From contig JAJPJB010000096.1 in assembly GCA_021324465.1 (NCBI GenBank), positions 1 to 64,000 on the forward strand: a stretch of 64,000 bases of DNA. Reading direction: 5' to 3'. Source of the DNA: Hyphomicrobiaceae bacterium (GTDB lineage: Bacteria; Pseudomonadota; Alphaproteobacteria; Rhizobiales; Xanthobacteraceae). Each line of letters begins with the position of its first letter. The stretch's first letter is position 1. This document shows, one piece after another, positions 1 through 8,867 of this stretch. The position numbers were made by a program, and so were the translations under genes. The notes beneath the pieces are model-generated. The model was not told the origin of the DNA, did no database searches, and saw only the letters and a list, made by a program, of their open reading frames with translations.

Positions 1-410
<410 letters not shown>

Positions 411-434
411 TCTGGGCCAGGGACGCCAAATGCA

Positions 435-731
435 TCAGGCGATCACGCCCATGATGTCGGACTCCTTCATAATCAGGAGCTCCTCGCCATCGAGCTTGAC
501 TTCGGTGCCCGACCATTTGCCGAACAGCACGCGGTCGCCGGCCTTGACGTCGATCGGCGTCAGCTTGCCGGTCTCGTCGCGCCCGCCGGGGCCGACCGCG
601 ACCACTTCGCCAGTCTGCGGCTTCTCCTTGGCCGTATCGGGAATAATGATGCCGCCCTTCGATTTCTCTTCGGCCTCGATCCGCTTGACGACGACGCGAT
701 CGTGCAGCGGCCGGAATTTCAATTTCGCCAT
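435..731 (-). CDS. groES: 10 kDa co-chaperonin GroES
   Basis: The product is 98 residues, the normal GroES length. It starts [18 protein letters not shown], carries the mobile-loop region [18 protein letters not shown] that contacts GroEL (with the IIIP hydrophobic tripeptide), and ends in the roof and base strands [20 protein letters not shown] and [12 protein letters not shown]. It forms the heptameric lid of the GroEL folding chamber. It is first in the groES-groEL operon and is preceded by a CIRCE inverted repeat 77 bases upstream, so HrcA repression relieved by heat is expected. Confidence 0.98.
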   Translation of the reverse strand: MAKLKFRPLHDRVVVKRIEAEEKSKGGIIIPDTAKEKPQTGEVVAVGPGGRDETGKLTPIDVKAGDRVLFGKWSGTEVKLDGEELLIMKESDIMGVIA

Positions 732-807
732 GATGAACCCTCTTTGCCGCGCAATCGGCGTTGCGATGGCGGCCTTTGGCGGTGAAAAAACCTATTTTTG
801 CAGCGCC

Positions 808-834
808 TTAGCACTCTTGAAGGTTGAGTGCCAG
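808..834 (-). promoter_or_regulatory. CIRCE operator (HrcA binding site) upstream of groESL
   Basis: TTAGCACTC, nine bases, then GAGTGCCAG. The left arm matches the CIRCE consensus TTAGCACTC-N9-GAGTGCTAA at 9 of 9 positions and the right arm at 7 of 9. It sits 77 bases upstream of the groES start. HrcA bound to CIRCE represses chaperonin transcription in many alphaproteobacteria; hrcA itself is not in this window. Confidence 0.93.
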
Positions 835-997
835 GAAAGCGCCCGGGACATAAGGTGTCGCGCAGAAGGTGTCAAGGCGGAGACCCGCGAATGACGAGCC
901 GCGACTGCGGAATAGGGAAAGGACAACTCCTCGCTATTCGTCGCTCACCATTCGCTGCTAAGGTGGTCAGGCTCCGCCACCGGGGGGACGCATCAAA

Positions 998-1603
998 ATG
1001 CGCGCGCTCAGCCTTGATGAGGCCAACCGCATTATCGCGGCGACTTTTGCCGCGGCCACGAAGTACAAATGCCGGCCGATGAGCGCGATCATTCTCGATG
1101 CCGGCGGCCGGGTGAAGGCGTTTCAGAAGCAGGACAATGCCTCGATGCTCCGCTTCGAAGTGTGCTACGGGAAGGCCTATGCGTCGCTGGCGTTGGGACG
1201 GCCATCGAAGCTTGTGCTGCAGAAGGCCGACGAAAAGCCACTGTTCATGCGATCCATTGAGAACCTTGCCGATTATCCGCTGTTTCTGGAAGGCGGCGGA
1301 CAACTCGTCCGCGACCCATCGGGCGAGGTGATCGCCGCCATAGGCGTCACCGGCGACGTCAATGAAATGGACGATATCTGCGCCATCGCCGGCATTCACG
1401 CGGTGGGGCTCTGCGCCGACTGCGATTTCTTCGACAACCCGGAGATGATGCGGGCCTTGAGCATTCACAAATCGGCGCCGCTTATCGATCCGCGGCCCAA
1501 AGCCGCGGCCGGCAAAGCTGCAGCTAAAAAATCGTCTGCGGCCGCGTCCGTGCGCCGCAACGGTTCCCGCAATGGCGGCGCAACCGTCAAATCCGGGCCG
1601 TAA
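998..1603 (+). CDS. GlcG/HbpS family heme-binding protein
   Basis: The 201-residue product has the GlcG/HbpS (DUF336) fold pattern: LSLDEANRIIAATFAAA near the N-terminus, SAIILDAGGRVKAFQKQDNA, then GGQLVRDPSGEVIAAIGVTG and a final helix around ADCDFFDNPEMM. Members bind heme or small ligands and often act as accessory sensors; there is no clear signal peptide, so a cytosolic location is likely. The last 45 residues are a low-complexity Ala/Lys/Ser tail absent from the core family. A G-rich Shine-Dalgarno lies about nine bases before the ATG. It stands alone between groES (divergent) and a lipoprotein gene. The physiological role is unknown. Confidence 0.75.
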   Translation: MRALSLDEANRIIAATFAAATKYKCRPMSAIILDAGGRVKAFQKQDNASMLRFEVCYGKAYASLALGRPSKLVLQKADEKPLFMRSIENLADYPLFLEGGGQLVRDPSGEVIAAIGVTGDVNEMDDICAIAGIHAVGLCADCDFFDNPEMMRALSIHKSAPLIDPRPKAAAGKAAAKKSSAAASVRRNGSRNGGATVKSGP

Positions 1604-1705
1604 TCGTCAGGAACGGTCCGGTCGCAACAAACACGTTCGAAATAAAGAGCGAGAGTTTAGGTTTCGGGCGGTATTGGTTCCGGGTTGGTCTGGGGGAGAC
1701 CCTGC

Positions 1706-2239
1706 ATGAGCGTGTCCGATCTGCGTTTGGTTTCCTGCGCCGCGGCGCTCGCCGCACTAGCCGCACTCGCCCTCGCCTCCTGCACGGCGAATACGCCGCC
1801 ACCCGAACAGGCCGCTGCGCCGCCCATGACCCAGCCGGCGATCCCGTCCAGATATCGGCCGGAGGAAATCGTCGGCCGCTGGGGCTATGGTGCCTTCCAC
1901 AAGGATGAGGATCTGGCGCGCACCACGGCGGCCGCGCGCGGCCAATGCGGCCAGCCGGTCGAGATCACGCGCGGTCCGAACGGCGGCGTGATGATGTATC
2001 TCGCCGACAGCGCGCAATTGCAGGAATTGCAGCTCAAAGGCTCGGCCAGCGGCAAGAACTATATCGGCCCGCCCGGCGATGCCGGCGGCCCGCAGGATCG
2101 CGAGATCGTCTCCTTCGACGGCCGCACCATGGTGCTCAAATGGATGGACCCGGAGGTCGCCGGCCGTTACGGCACCGGCGTCTATGTGCGCTGCGCGCCG
2201 GAAGGCGTGGCGCGGGCGAGCAAGCCGAAGGCGCAGTAA
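1706..2239 (+). CDS. Small lipoprotein of unknown function
   Basis: Starting at the ATG at 1706, which has a GGGGGA Shine-Dalgarno at the right distance, the product is 177 residues. It opens with a signal peptide rich in Ala/Leu ending in the lipobox LASC, followed by a Thr/Pro/Ala-rich linker. The mature part has a recognisable globular segment, PEEIVGRWGYGAFHKDEDLA, and ends near MDPEVAGRYGTGVYVRC. I recognise it only as a conserved alphaproteobacterial lipoprotein type, probably anchored in the outer or inner membrane facing the periplasm. An upstream in-frame GTG or ATG would add a hydrophilic extension before the signal peptide and is disfavoured. Confidence 0.7.
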   Translation: MSVSDLRLVSCAAALAALAALALASCTANTPPPEQAAAPPMTQPAIPSRYRPEEIVGRWGYGAFHKDEDLARTTAAARGQCGQPVEITRGPNGGVMMYLADSAQLQELQLKGSASGKNYIGPPGDAGGPQDREIVSFDGRTMVLKWMDPEVAGRYGTGVYVRCAPEGVARASKPKAQ

Positions 2240-2243
2240 TTTC

Positions 2244-2345
2244 CGTCATTTCGGAACACGCCGAAGCCGCAAACGCGGAATCCATTGGTCGGGCAGGGGC
2301 GCTTATGGATTGCGGCCTCGCCGCTTCGCGGCAATCCGGAATGAC
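2244..2345. repeat. Nested palindromic intergenic element
   Basis: The outer arms GTCATTTCGGA and TCCGGAATGAC are near-perfect inverted repeats (10 of 11). Inside lies a second inverted pair, AATCCAT and ATGGATT. The whole unit lies between the lipoprotein and the convergent cheZ-like gene. It resembles the REP-like 'cgtcatt...aatgac' elements common in Bradyrhizobium-type genomes and could act as a bidirectional terminator. Confidence 0.55.
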
Positions 2346-2348
2346 AGA

Positions 2349-3047
2349 CTATGTATCAAAAATCGCGTCGATGTCGGTCTGCGAGACGTGACCGGTGTCG
2401 CCGTCGAGGCGTGGGCCGTGCAGATATTGCGCGCTGTCGCTCGCGGGACGCACCGCCATGGTCTTGATTTCGTCGAGCACGCTGGTGATATGCTCCTCGA
2501 TGAACTTAAGCGTCGCCGTCACCTTGCTGATGCGCTGTCCGATCAGATCCTGGAAATTGCAGGCCTCGAAAATGCGGATGACCAGATCCTGGATGTCCTG
2601 CGCCAGGCCCTGCTCGATCCTGCCCTTGAGCGCGGCGGAGAGATTGTTGGCAAGCTGATCGATCTCTTCGGCGGCGGCCAGAATCTTTTGCGTCGCCTGT
2701 TCGGTGCCGGACGTCACGGCGAGCAGCTCATTGCCGATACGGGTAAGCTGCGCGTCCTCGGTTGCCGGTGTGCCATCGCGCTCGCCCGCAAGCTTCTCGG
2801 CGATGAGGTTGAGCTTGTCGGCCAGCGCTCCTGGATCGGGCGGCGAGTGCATCTGCGGCCTGACCGCCGCAAAGCCCGGCGCCGCCACGGCGGCGCGCAG
2901 CGCGCTGAGCTCTTGCAGAATTTGCGCCTGTAGGCTTTCGGCGCCGGGCGCGGCGTGCGCGCCCTCGTGCGCGTCGCGATCGCTGCCGGATGGCGATCGC
3001 ACGGCGGCCATTTCTTCGATGCGGAAGACTCTTCGTGGCTGCGCCAT
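2349..3047 (-). CDS. CheZ-like CheY-P phosphatase
   Basis: From the Met at 3047 the product is 232 residues. A long central helical region ends in ACNFQDLIGQRISKV, which corresponds to the catalytic helix of CheZ (DFQDLTGQ), where the Asp and the Gln promote hydrolysis of phospho-CheY. The C-terminus SQTDIDAIFD matches the acidic CheY-docking peptide of CheZ, after a flexible linker. The N-terminal 60 residues are Ala/Pro-rich and less conserved. No che operon is adjacent; a single-domain CheY lies at 45711-46109. An upstream in-frame start at 3122 would add a 25-residue extension that looks non-coding. Confidence 0.72.
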   Translation of the reverse strand: MAQPRRVFRIEEMAAVRSPSGSDRDAHEGAHAAPGAESLQAQILQELSALRAAVAAPGFAAVRPQMHSPPDPGALADKLNLIAEKLAGERDGTPATEDAQLTRIGNELLAVTSGTEQATQKILAAAEEIDQLANNLSAALKGRIEQGLAQDIQDLVIRIFEACNFQDLIGQRISKVTATLKFIEEHITSVLDEIKTMAVRPASDSAQYLHGPRLDGDTGHVSQTDIDAIFDT

Positions 3048-3542
3048 CTTGCGACCGGCGGCGTTTGTCCTGGCAAAACTGCCGGTGCAGCTTAGGATTT
3101 GCCGTCTTAATACGGCGTTCACGGGGACGTTGGCTTAGCGCATCGAATTGACGCTGCCGCGACTGCCTCGGATGGTTCTGGCTCAGTCGATAGAGAGGCC
3201 GACCAGGGCGGACACGTCTATCGATGCACGCCTGCGCGGCGCCTGAAAGGAATCAATCGCGGGCGCGCATCATAGAAGATTTGCCGCCGACCAGGGGATC
3301 TTTGGCCGTGATCGAACCAAGCAGAACCGATCAAAAAACAAACGAACGATTAACCAAACCGCCGCGACATTCACTCAAAATCAACGCTAACTTGATGAAC
3401 AATGTGCAAATAAGCGCAGAGCGCAATTTGTTTACCAAACAATCGCGGTTTGCCGCTGTACTCGCCGGTATGGGCGCGCGGCGCTGAATCGGTGCCAATC
3501 CGTGCAAGCTATGCGCGATGTGCAACGTGAGTGGGTTGACCG
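3048..3542. other. 495-base intergenic region without a recognisable gene
   Basis: This region separates the divergent cheZ-like gene and the L,D-transpeptidase gene. I see no convincing coding frame. An A/T-rich tract at roughly 3318-3440 stands out from the GC-rich surroundings and is the likeliest place for the promoter of the downstream gene. Confidence 0.5.
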
Positions 3543-4481
3543 ATGCGGCGTATCTGCATGTCGGCGCTCGTTCTGAGCGCGCTGTCTTCTTCGGCTTTTG
3601 CCGGTCCGCTTCAGAGCATTTTTTCGCCTTACCCGACGTCCGACTATGCGGCCGATTCGGCAGGCGGGCAGCGACAATATTATGTCGTACAGCCAAGCTA
3701 TGGCGCCCCACAGCAGCCGGTCTATGGCGCTCCGCAGCAAGCTGATGCCGCGTCGATGTCACCGCCGCAGCCGACCTATGCGCCCGCTGCGCCACAAGCC
3801 ACGCCACAGGCTGCCGCGGCGCCGCGACAGACCTATGCCGCAAACTACGCCCGAGCGCAGCTGCCGCCTCCTCCGCCGCCGCGTCCGGGCGGCCTGTTCG
3901 ATTTCCTGTTTGGCCGCCCGCTGCAATCAAGCTACGCGCCGGCCATGCCGGCCTATCAGCCGCAGGGGAATTATCAGGCCAATTATCGGCAGAGCTATGC
4001 GCCGTCCGGCCAAGGCGACATGGTCAATTACCAGGTCGATCCGAAATACGATCGCCAGGTCGTCGACTATCCGAGCGACGAGCCGCCTGGCACGATCGTG
4101 ATCGATACGCCGAACAAATTTCTCTATCTGGTCGAGGGCGGCGGCAAGGCGCTGCGCTATGGCATCGGCGTGGGCCGGCCGGGCTTCACCTGGTCCGGCG
4201 TGAAGACGATCACGGCCAAGCGCGAATGGCCGGATTGGCGGCCGCCGGCCGACATGCTGGCGCGCCGGCCCGATCTGCCGCGCTACATGCCCGGCGGCAT
4301 CGACAATCCGCTCGGCGCGCGCGCCATGTATCTTGGCTCGACGCTCTATCGCATCCACGGCTCGAACGAGCCCTGGACCATCGGTACCAACGTATCCTCG
4401 GGCTGCATCCGCATGCGCAACGAGGATGTCGAGGACCTTTATGAGCGCGTGCAGGTCGGCACCAAAGTGGTGGTGATCTAG
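3543..4481 (+). CDS. Secreted L,D-transpeptidase (YkuD/ErfK family)
   Basis: The 312-residue product has a short signal peptide (MRRICMSALVLSALSSSAFA), a Gln/Pro/Ala/Tyr-rich linker of about 120 residues, and a C-terminal YkuD domain from about residue 175. The catalytic motif is complete: HGSNEPWTIG followed by the nucleophile in SSGCIRM. Such enzymes make 3-3 cross-links in peptidoglycan or attach proteins to it, in the periplasm. The long disordered linker may let the catalytic domain reach across the periplasm. The start follows the only frame with a signal peptide. Reaction specificity (cross-linking versus protein attachment) cannot be told from sequence. Confidence 0.92.
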   Translation: MRRICMSALVLSALSSSAFAGPLQSIFSPYPTSDYAADSAGGQRQYYVVQPSYGAPQQPVYGAPQQADAASMSPPQPTYAPAAPQATPQAAAAPRQTYAANYARAQLPPPPPPRPGGLFDFLFGRPLQSSYAPAMPAYQPQGNYQANYRQSYAPSGQGDMVNYQVDPKYDRQVVDYPSDEPPGTIVIDTPNKFLYLVEGGGKALRYGIGVGRPGFTWSGVKTITAKREWPDWRPPADMLARRPDLPRYMPGGIDNPLGARAMYLGSTLYRIHGSNEPWTIGTNVSSGCIRMRNEDVEDLYERVQVGTKVVVI

Positions 4482-4485
4482 ACCC

Positions 4486-4583
4486 GTTTCCCGCATGCGG
4501 CGCAGCACGAACCGGTGCGCCGCCGGTCCGGCGCCGTGCCAAATTCGAAAGTTGTAACGATCCCGGGCCTGCAGCAGATCATT
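4486..4583. repeat. Dispersed intergenic repeat, copy B
   Basis: This is the second copy of the element described at 315-410, with the same terminal blocks: ATGCGGCGCAGCACGA at the left and CCCGGGCCTGCAGCAGATCA at the right, and a divergent middle. It begins right after the stop codon of the L,D-transpeptidase, in the 225-base spacer before the convergent chbG/hpnK-like gene. Confidence 0.6.
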
Positions 4584-4706
4584 GCGCTTCATGCCGCGCC
4601 GGGTAGACAGCGCGATTTCACCGGTTGTAGGCGAGAGCGCCAACCCAATCTGCGACGGGGCGACGACTTGCGTCCGCGCCCGCCTGAGGGACGAGCGGGT
4701 CGAAGA

Positions 4707-5546
4707 CTATGCCAGTTCGTAACCTCGCTCGGCCAACAGGCGCACAAAATCCTGGCTGAGCAGATAGGCGTATTCGCCTTCGCGCGGCGTGGTCACCGGA
4801 TCGAGCCGGCGTAATTCGTCGTCGACTTTGCCGGGATGGCACATGATCACGCCGCCATCGGGCAGCCCGTCGAGGAATGTCGGAAACAATTTTTCGAACT
4901 GCGCGCCCGGCGCGAACGAATAAGTGCCGGCGAAGGCCGGGTTGGTGGGCACGCCGTCTTGCGCGGCGCGGCGGCGGAGGCTCGCACTGAGGGCATCCAG
5001 CACAAGACCTTTGGGATCGGACAGGCGCTTGGGCGCCTGCGCGGCGCGGCCGCATTGCCGGACCCAGGCCTGCGGCGCCGCCTTTTTGATCGCACGCAGC
5101 AGTGCGTCGCGGATTTGCGGAAAGACATGAATATGCTGATGACCGTCGACAAAATCCGGCGCGCGGCCGAAGGCGGAACGGAAGGCGGCGCATTGCGCGA
5201 GCACTTCGGCTTCCAGCCCGGCCGTATCGAGCCAATGCACGAGCGCGCGGCCGGCCATGCCCGCAAGCGTCGGAAAGGCGCCGTTGTCGAGCGGCGCAAA
5301 ATCCGAGGTGAGCGGTGCAAAGGGCGCAGTCAGGGTGACGTGCAGTCCGATCGCGGCATGGGAACCTGCGGCTTCGAGCAGGGCGGTGGCCTCGCTTGGC
5401 GAAAAGCTCGGCGCCGCGGTCATGACCGAGGTGGCGCTCAGGCGACGGCGCGCCAGCAGATCGCGGATCGCCGCACTGACCGCAGGCGCCATGCCGTAGT
5501 CGTCGGCGATGAGCCAGAGCCGCCGAACGCTTTTTTGCTGCGTCAT
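4707..5546 (-). CDS. ChbG/HpnK family (YdjC) carbohydrate deacetylase
   Basis: The 279-residue product has the YdjC fold signatures: the metal-binding LIADDYGMAPAV at the N-terminus, GLHVTLTAPFAP, the DGHQHIHVFP metal motif and the C-terminal GGVIMCHPGKVDDE. Family members deacetylate N-acetylhexosamine-containing molecules, for example chitooligosaccharide (ChbG) or hopanoid-linked acetylglucosamine (HpnK). Its ATG overlaps the stop of the upstream glycosyltransferase by four bases, so the two are translationally coupled and probably modify the same lipid-linked or surface sugar. HpnK is possible, but no other hopanoid gene is in the window. Confidence 0.88.
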   Translation of the reverse strand: MTQQKSVRRLWLIADDYGMAPAVSAAIRDLLARRRLSATSVMTAAPSFSPSEATALLEAAGSHAAIGLHVTLTAPFAPLTSDFAPLDNGAFPTLAGMAGRALVHWLDTAGLEAEVLAQCAAFRSAFGRAPDFVDGHQHIHVFPQIRDALLRAIKKAAPQAWVRQCGRAAQAPKRLSDPKGLVLDALSASLRRRAAQDGVPTNPAFAGTYSFAPGAQFEKLFPTFLDGLPDGGVIMCHPGKVDDELRRLDPVTTPREGEYAYLLSQDFVRLLAERGYELA

Positions 5547-6625
5547 TCGGCTGCGGTGCGCGTGCCGAGCGGCGCGGCGGCGCTTGGCGCGTCCGGCTGT
5601 GCGGTCTCGGCGAGCTTCACATCGTGCTCGGCGACGAAATAAACCGGCCGGCCTTTGATCTCTTCCAGGATCTTGCCGATATATTCGCCGACCACGCCGA
5701 TCATGATGAGCTGCACGCCGCCGAGCACCATCACGCCGACGAACAGCGACGGATAGCCGGGAACCTTGGTGCCATAGACCAGCGTCTCATAGATGATCTG
5801 CAGGCCATAGAAGATGGCGACCACCGCGAGCGCGGTGCCGAGCACGGTGGCAAGCCGCAGCGGCGCCACTGAAAAGGCCGTGACGCCGTCGATCGACAGC
5901 CCGATCAGCCGGCGCAGATTCCAGGTGCTTCTGCCGTCGACGCGCGGCGCCGGCTCGTAGTCGATGCGCATCTGGCGAAAGCCGATCCAGCTGGACAGGC
6001 CTTTGAAGAAGCGGTTGCGCTCAGGCATCTGCCGCAGCGCGTTGGCGGCGCGCGGCGAAAGCAGGCGGAAATCGCCGGCATCCTCGGGAATTTTTGGCCG
6101 CGCGCCCCAATTGATCAGGGTGTAAAAGCCCTTCACCAAGATGCGGCGAACGAGCGATTCATGCGCGCGGTTGGCCTTGGCGGTATAGACGACGTCGCAA
6201 TCGGCGTCGAGCCAGTGGCCGACCAGTGTTTCGATCATGTCGGGCGGATGCTGGCCGTCGCCGTCGATGAACAGGACGGCGCCGCGGCGCGCGTGTTCGA
6301 GGCCGGCAAGCAAGGCCGCCTCCTTGCCGAAATTGCGCGAGAGCGAGATCACCTGGACGTCGAGCCCGGCGGCGGGCAGATCGCGGGCAATGGCGAGCGT
6401 GCCGTCGCGGCTGCCGTCGTCGACATAGATCAGTTCGCAGTTGAGCGCCCTGGCGGCTTTCAGCTTTTGCGCGACCTCGATCAGGCGCGCGTGCAGGCGC
6501 TCGAGCCCGCCGGCTTCGTTGTAGAGCGGCACGACGATGGAGAGGCCCGGCGCGGCGCCTTGTGCACCGCCGGATAGATTGCGACCGCGCGGCAGCGGCG
6601 TCAGAGTTGTATTGGCGGCGCTCAT
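5543..6625 (-). CDS. Family 2 glycosyltransferase, polyprenyl-phosphate type (ArnC/GtrB-like)
   Basis: The 360-residue product has a GT-A domain with SIVVPLYNEAGGLERL, YVDDGSRDGT, FGKEAALLAGLEHARRG and the metal-binding FIDGDGQHPP, followed by GDFRLLSP and RNRFFKGLSSWIGF. Two C-terminal membrane helices (around LGTALAVVAIFYGLQII and VGVMVLGGVQLIMIGVVGEY) are typical of the ArnC/GtrB/DPM1 branch that loads a sugar onto undecaprenyl phosphate on the cytosolic face. An AAGGAT Shine-Dalgarno precedes the ATG. It is translationally coupled to the deacetylase gene. A GtrA-type protein at 10312 could be a flippase partner, though it is not adjacent. Confidence 0.9.
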   Translation of the reverse strand: MSAANTTLTPLPRGRNLSGGAQGAAPGLSIVVPLYNEAGGLERLHARLIEVAQKLKAARALNCELIYVDDGSRDGTLAIARDLPAAGLDVQVISLSRNFGKEAALLAGLEHARRGAVLFIDGDGQHPPDMIETLVGHWLDADCDVVYTAKANRAHESLVRRILVKGFYTLINWGARPKIPEDAGDFRLLSPRAANALRQMPERNRFFKGLSSWIGFRQMRIDYEPAPRVDGRSTWNLRRLIGLSIDGVTAFSVAPLRLATVLGTALAVVAIFYGLQIIYETLVYGTKVPGYPSLFVGVMVLGGVQLIMIGVVGEYIGKILEEIKGRPVYFVAEHDVKLAETAQPDAPSAAAPLGTRTAAE

Positions 6626-6837
6626 TCACCCATCCTTTCGGGCATCCCTTATAGCCCACCTGCGACCGCACTGTCGCGCACAGGTGGTCGCAGGCCGCGG
6701 CAAGCGCAAGGGGGCGCTCGGTCTGTTCTGCGGTGCAACCGGCACCCTTGTCAGATACGGAGGTCCACAGTCCCTGTCCCGGAATTGTGGCTTGCGGGCT
6801 GGCGAGGCAAGCTTGTCGTCAGGTCGCGCGCCCCGGA

Positions 6838-8292
6838 ATGGCGGGAGAAGCCGTGCTCTTCAAGTCTGGCGAAAACGGCGGCATCGAGGATCTTGGGCTC
6901 GGCCTGCGCTGGGCCGCGCCAGATCTGGCCGCGCAGGTGAACGACCGCGCGGCAGTTTTGGCGGCAGCCGACCTTGCGCCGGGCGCAACGATCGTCATCG
7001 CGCATTCCGGCACGGCCCATTTCTTCGCCGACCTGCTTGCGGTGTGGGAGCGCGGCTGCTGTGCGGTCTGCCTCGACACGGCGCTGACGCCAGGCGAAAC
7101 GACGCGGCTCATCGATTTCGTCCGGCCCGCCGCAGTTCTGGCAGGCGCCGCCGAATTGAAGGTCGGCGCCGATGTGCCCGTCCTGCGGCTTGCCCATGCC
7201 CGCGCGGCTGCCGCAGCGCCACCATGTCCGCCGGCAGCGCCGGAGCAGCCGGCGCTCGTCCTCTTCACTTCGGGCACGACCGGTGATCCCAAGGGCGTGG
7301 TCTTGAGTTTTGGCGCGCTCGGCAATCGCTTGGCGCTCAACCGGCAGCATAGCGGGCCGGCCTGCCGCAGGCGCACGCTCGTCACGTTGCCGACTTCGTT
7401 CGGCCACGGCCTGATCGGCAATGCGCTCACCCCGTTGTTGTCTGGCGGCGATATCGTCTTGCATCCACCCGGGCTCGGGCTTGCGCAAAATCTCGGCCGG
7501 CTGATCGACCGGCACGAAATTGTTTTCTTAAGCTCAGTACCGGCAATGTGGCGCCTGGCGCTGAAATTTTCCGGCCCGCCGGCGGGCGCGACGCTCAAGC
7601 GCGTGCATGTCGGCTCGGCGCCGCTCGCGCCAGAACTGTGGCGAGCCATCGCGGAATGGACGCGCGCCGAGGTTGTCAATTGCTATGGCGTAACCGAGCT
7701 TGCCAACTGGGTCTCAGGGGCGTCGTCGCGCCGCGACGGCATTGCCGAAGGCGCGGTCGGCAGGCCCTGGGGCGGCGATTCCGCGATCATCGATGCAAAC
7801 GGGGCGATCAGCGCGACGGGCGCGGGCGAGCTCGTCATCAAATCGCCGAGCGTCATGTCCGGTTATCTGCATCGCCCGGATTTGACCGAAGCCGCTTTCA
7901 TCCGTGGCTGGTACCGCACCGGCGACGCGGCGCGGCTCACGGATGACGGCCTGATCCACTTGACCGGCCGCATCAAGGACGAGATCAATCGCGCCGGACT
8001 CAAGGTGCAGCCGGGCGAGATCGATGCGCTTCTGCAGAGCCATCCGGCGGTCGCGGAGGCTTGCGCCTTCGGCATTGCGGACGCGGTGAGCGGCGAGACC
8101 GTCGCCGTCGCCGTCTGCTTCGCGCCCGGAGCGAACGCGACCATCGAAGCCTTGAAAGCCTGGTGCGCGGCCCGCTTGCGCCGCGAGGCGATCCCAGAGC
8201 GCTGGTTTCTGGTTGACAAGCTTCCTCGAAATGAACGAGGCAAAATCAGCCGCGCGGCGGTGCGGCGCGCGCTAATCGGGGCTGTGGAATGA
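6838..8292 (+). CDS. AMP-binding acyl-adenylating enzyme (ANL superfamily)
   Basis: From the ATG at 6838 the product is 484 residues. It carries the ATP-binding P-loop LFTSGTTGDPKGV, the A5-type motif CYGVTELANWVSG, GWYRTGDAARL, the hinge GRIKDEINRAGLKVQPGEID and the C-terminal catalytic Lys in PRNERGKISR. It should activate a carboxylic acid as acyl-AMP and pass it to CoA or a carrier protein. Its stop overlaps the GNAT start by four bases, and the GNAT gene in turn overlaps an acyl carrier protein gene, so the natural acceptor is probably that carrier. The substrate is unknown. An in-frame start 105 bases further upstream is possible but adds sequence unlike the family. Confidence 0.87.
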   Translation: MAGEAVLFKSGENGGIEDLGLGLRWAAPDLAAQVNDRAAVLAAADLAPGATIVIAHSGTAHFFADLLAVWERGCCAVCLDTALTPGETTRLIDFVRPAAVLAGAAELKVGADVPVLRLAHARAAAAAPPCPPAAPEQPALVLFTSGTTGDPKGVVLSFGALGNRLALNRQHSGPACRRRTLVTLPTSFGHGLIGNALTPLLSGGDIVLHPPGLGLAQNLGRLIDRHEIVFLSSVPAMWRLALKFSGPPAGATLKRVHVGSAPLAPELWRAIAEWTRAEVVNCYGVTELANWVSGASSRRDGIAEGAVGRPWGGDSAIIDANGAISATGAGELVIKSPSVMSGYLHRPDLTEAAFIRGWYRTGDAARLTDDGLIHLTGRIKDEINRAGLKVQPGEIDALLQSHPAVAEACAFGIADAVSGETVAVAVCFAPGANATIEALKAWCAARLRREAIPERWFLVDKLPRNERGKISRAAVRRALIGAVE

Positions 8293-8867
8293 ATATGCCG
8301 GCAAAAGGCCGTCCGATTTTTCTAAAGACCGCGCGCTTTGCGCTGCGCAGCCTAAAGCCGTCCGACGGCTCGGAGCGCTGGGCGAATTGGCTGAGGGACC
8401 CCGAAGTGATGGGGCCGCTGAATGCGCCGGTGCGCGCCTGGACGTCGCAGGAATTGCGCGCGCATATCGCCTCGGCCGACAACGAGCAGCGCTATCTGAT
8501 CGGTGTTTTCGACAACGCAACGCAGATTCAGATCGGCTTCTTCATGGTCGATGTCGATCCGTTTCATCGCCGCGCCAACTTCAACGTGGTGATCGGCGAG
8601 AAGGCCTGGTGGGGCAAGGGCGTGGTCAACGAGGCGCGTGCCGCGCTGCTCGACGAGTTCTTCGACAATCGCGGTATCGAGAAAGCGACCGGCGCGCCGC
8701 TGTCGCGCAATTTTCCGGCCGTGTTCAATTACAAGGCGCAGGGCTGGCGCCACGAGGGCACGCTGCGCGGCCACTGTACGTCGGCGAGCGGCGGAGCGCG
8801 GCTCGATCAATATCAGTTCGGCTTGACCAAGGAGGAATGGGCCGCGGCGCGAGGCAGGCAAAAATGA
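8289..8867 (+). CDS. GNAT family N-acyltransferase (RimJ/RimL type)
   Basis: The 192-residue product has the order typical of RimJ/RimL-like acyltransferases: LKTARFALRSLKPSD at the N-terminus, QIGFFMVDVDPFHRRANFNV, the acyl-donor loop IGEKAWWGKGVVNEA, and a C-terminal FNYKAQGWRHEGTLRG. Members acylate amino groups on proteins, amino sugars or antibiotics. It sits between an adenylating enzyme and an acyl carrier protein with four-base overlaps on both sides. The simplest reading is that it transfers the acyl group from the carrier protein to an amine, possibly an amino sugar, but the acceptor is not shown by sequence. Confidence 0.85.
   Translation: MNMPAKGRPIFLKTARFALRSLKPSDGSERWANWLRDPEVMGPLNAPVRAWTSQELRAHIASADNEQRYLIGVFDNATQIQIGFFMVDVDPFHRRANFNVVIGEKAWWGKGVVNEARAALLDEFFDNRGIEKATGAPLSRNFPAVFNYKAQGWRHEGTLRGHCTSASGGARLDQYQFGLTKEEWAAARGRQK

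Noticed and set aside
5543-5546. Hopanoid biosynthesis locus because of the HpnK-like deacetylase
   Set aside because: No squalene-hopene cyclase or other hpn gene is present; the glycosyltransferase partner is polyprenyl-phosphate type.
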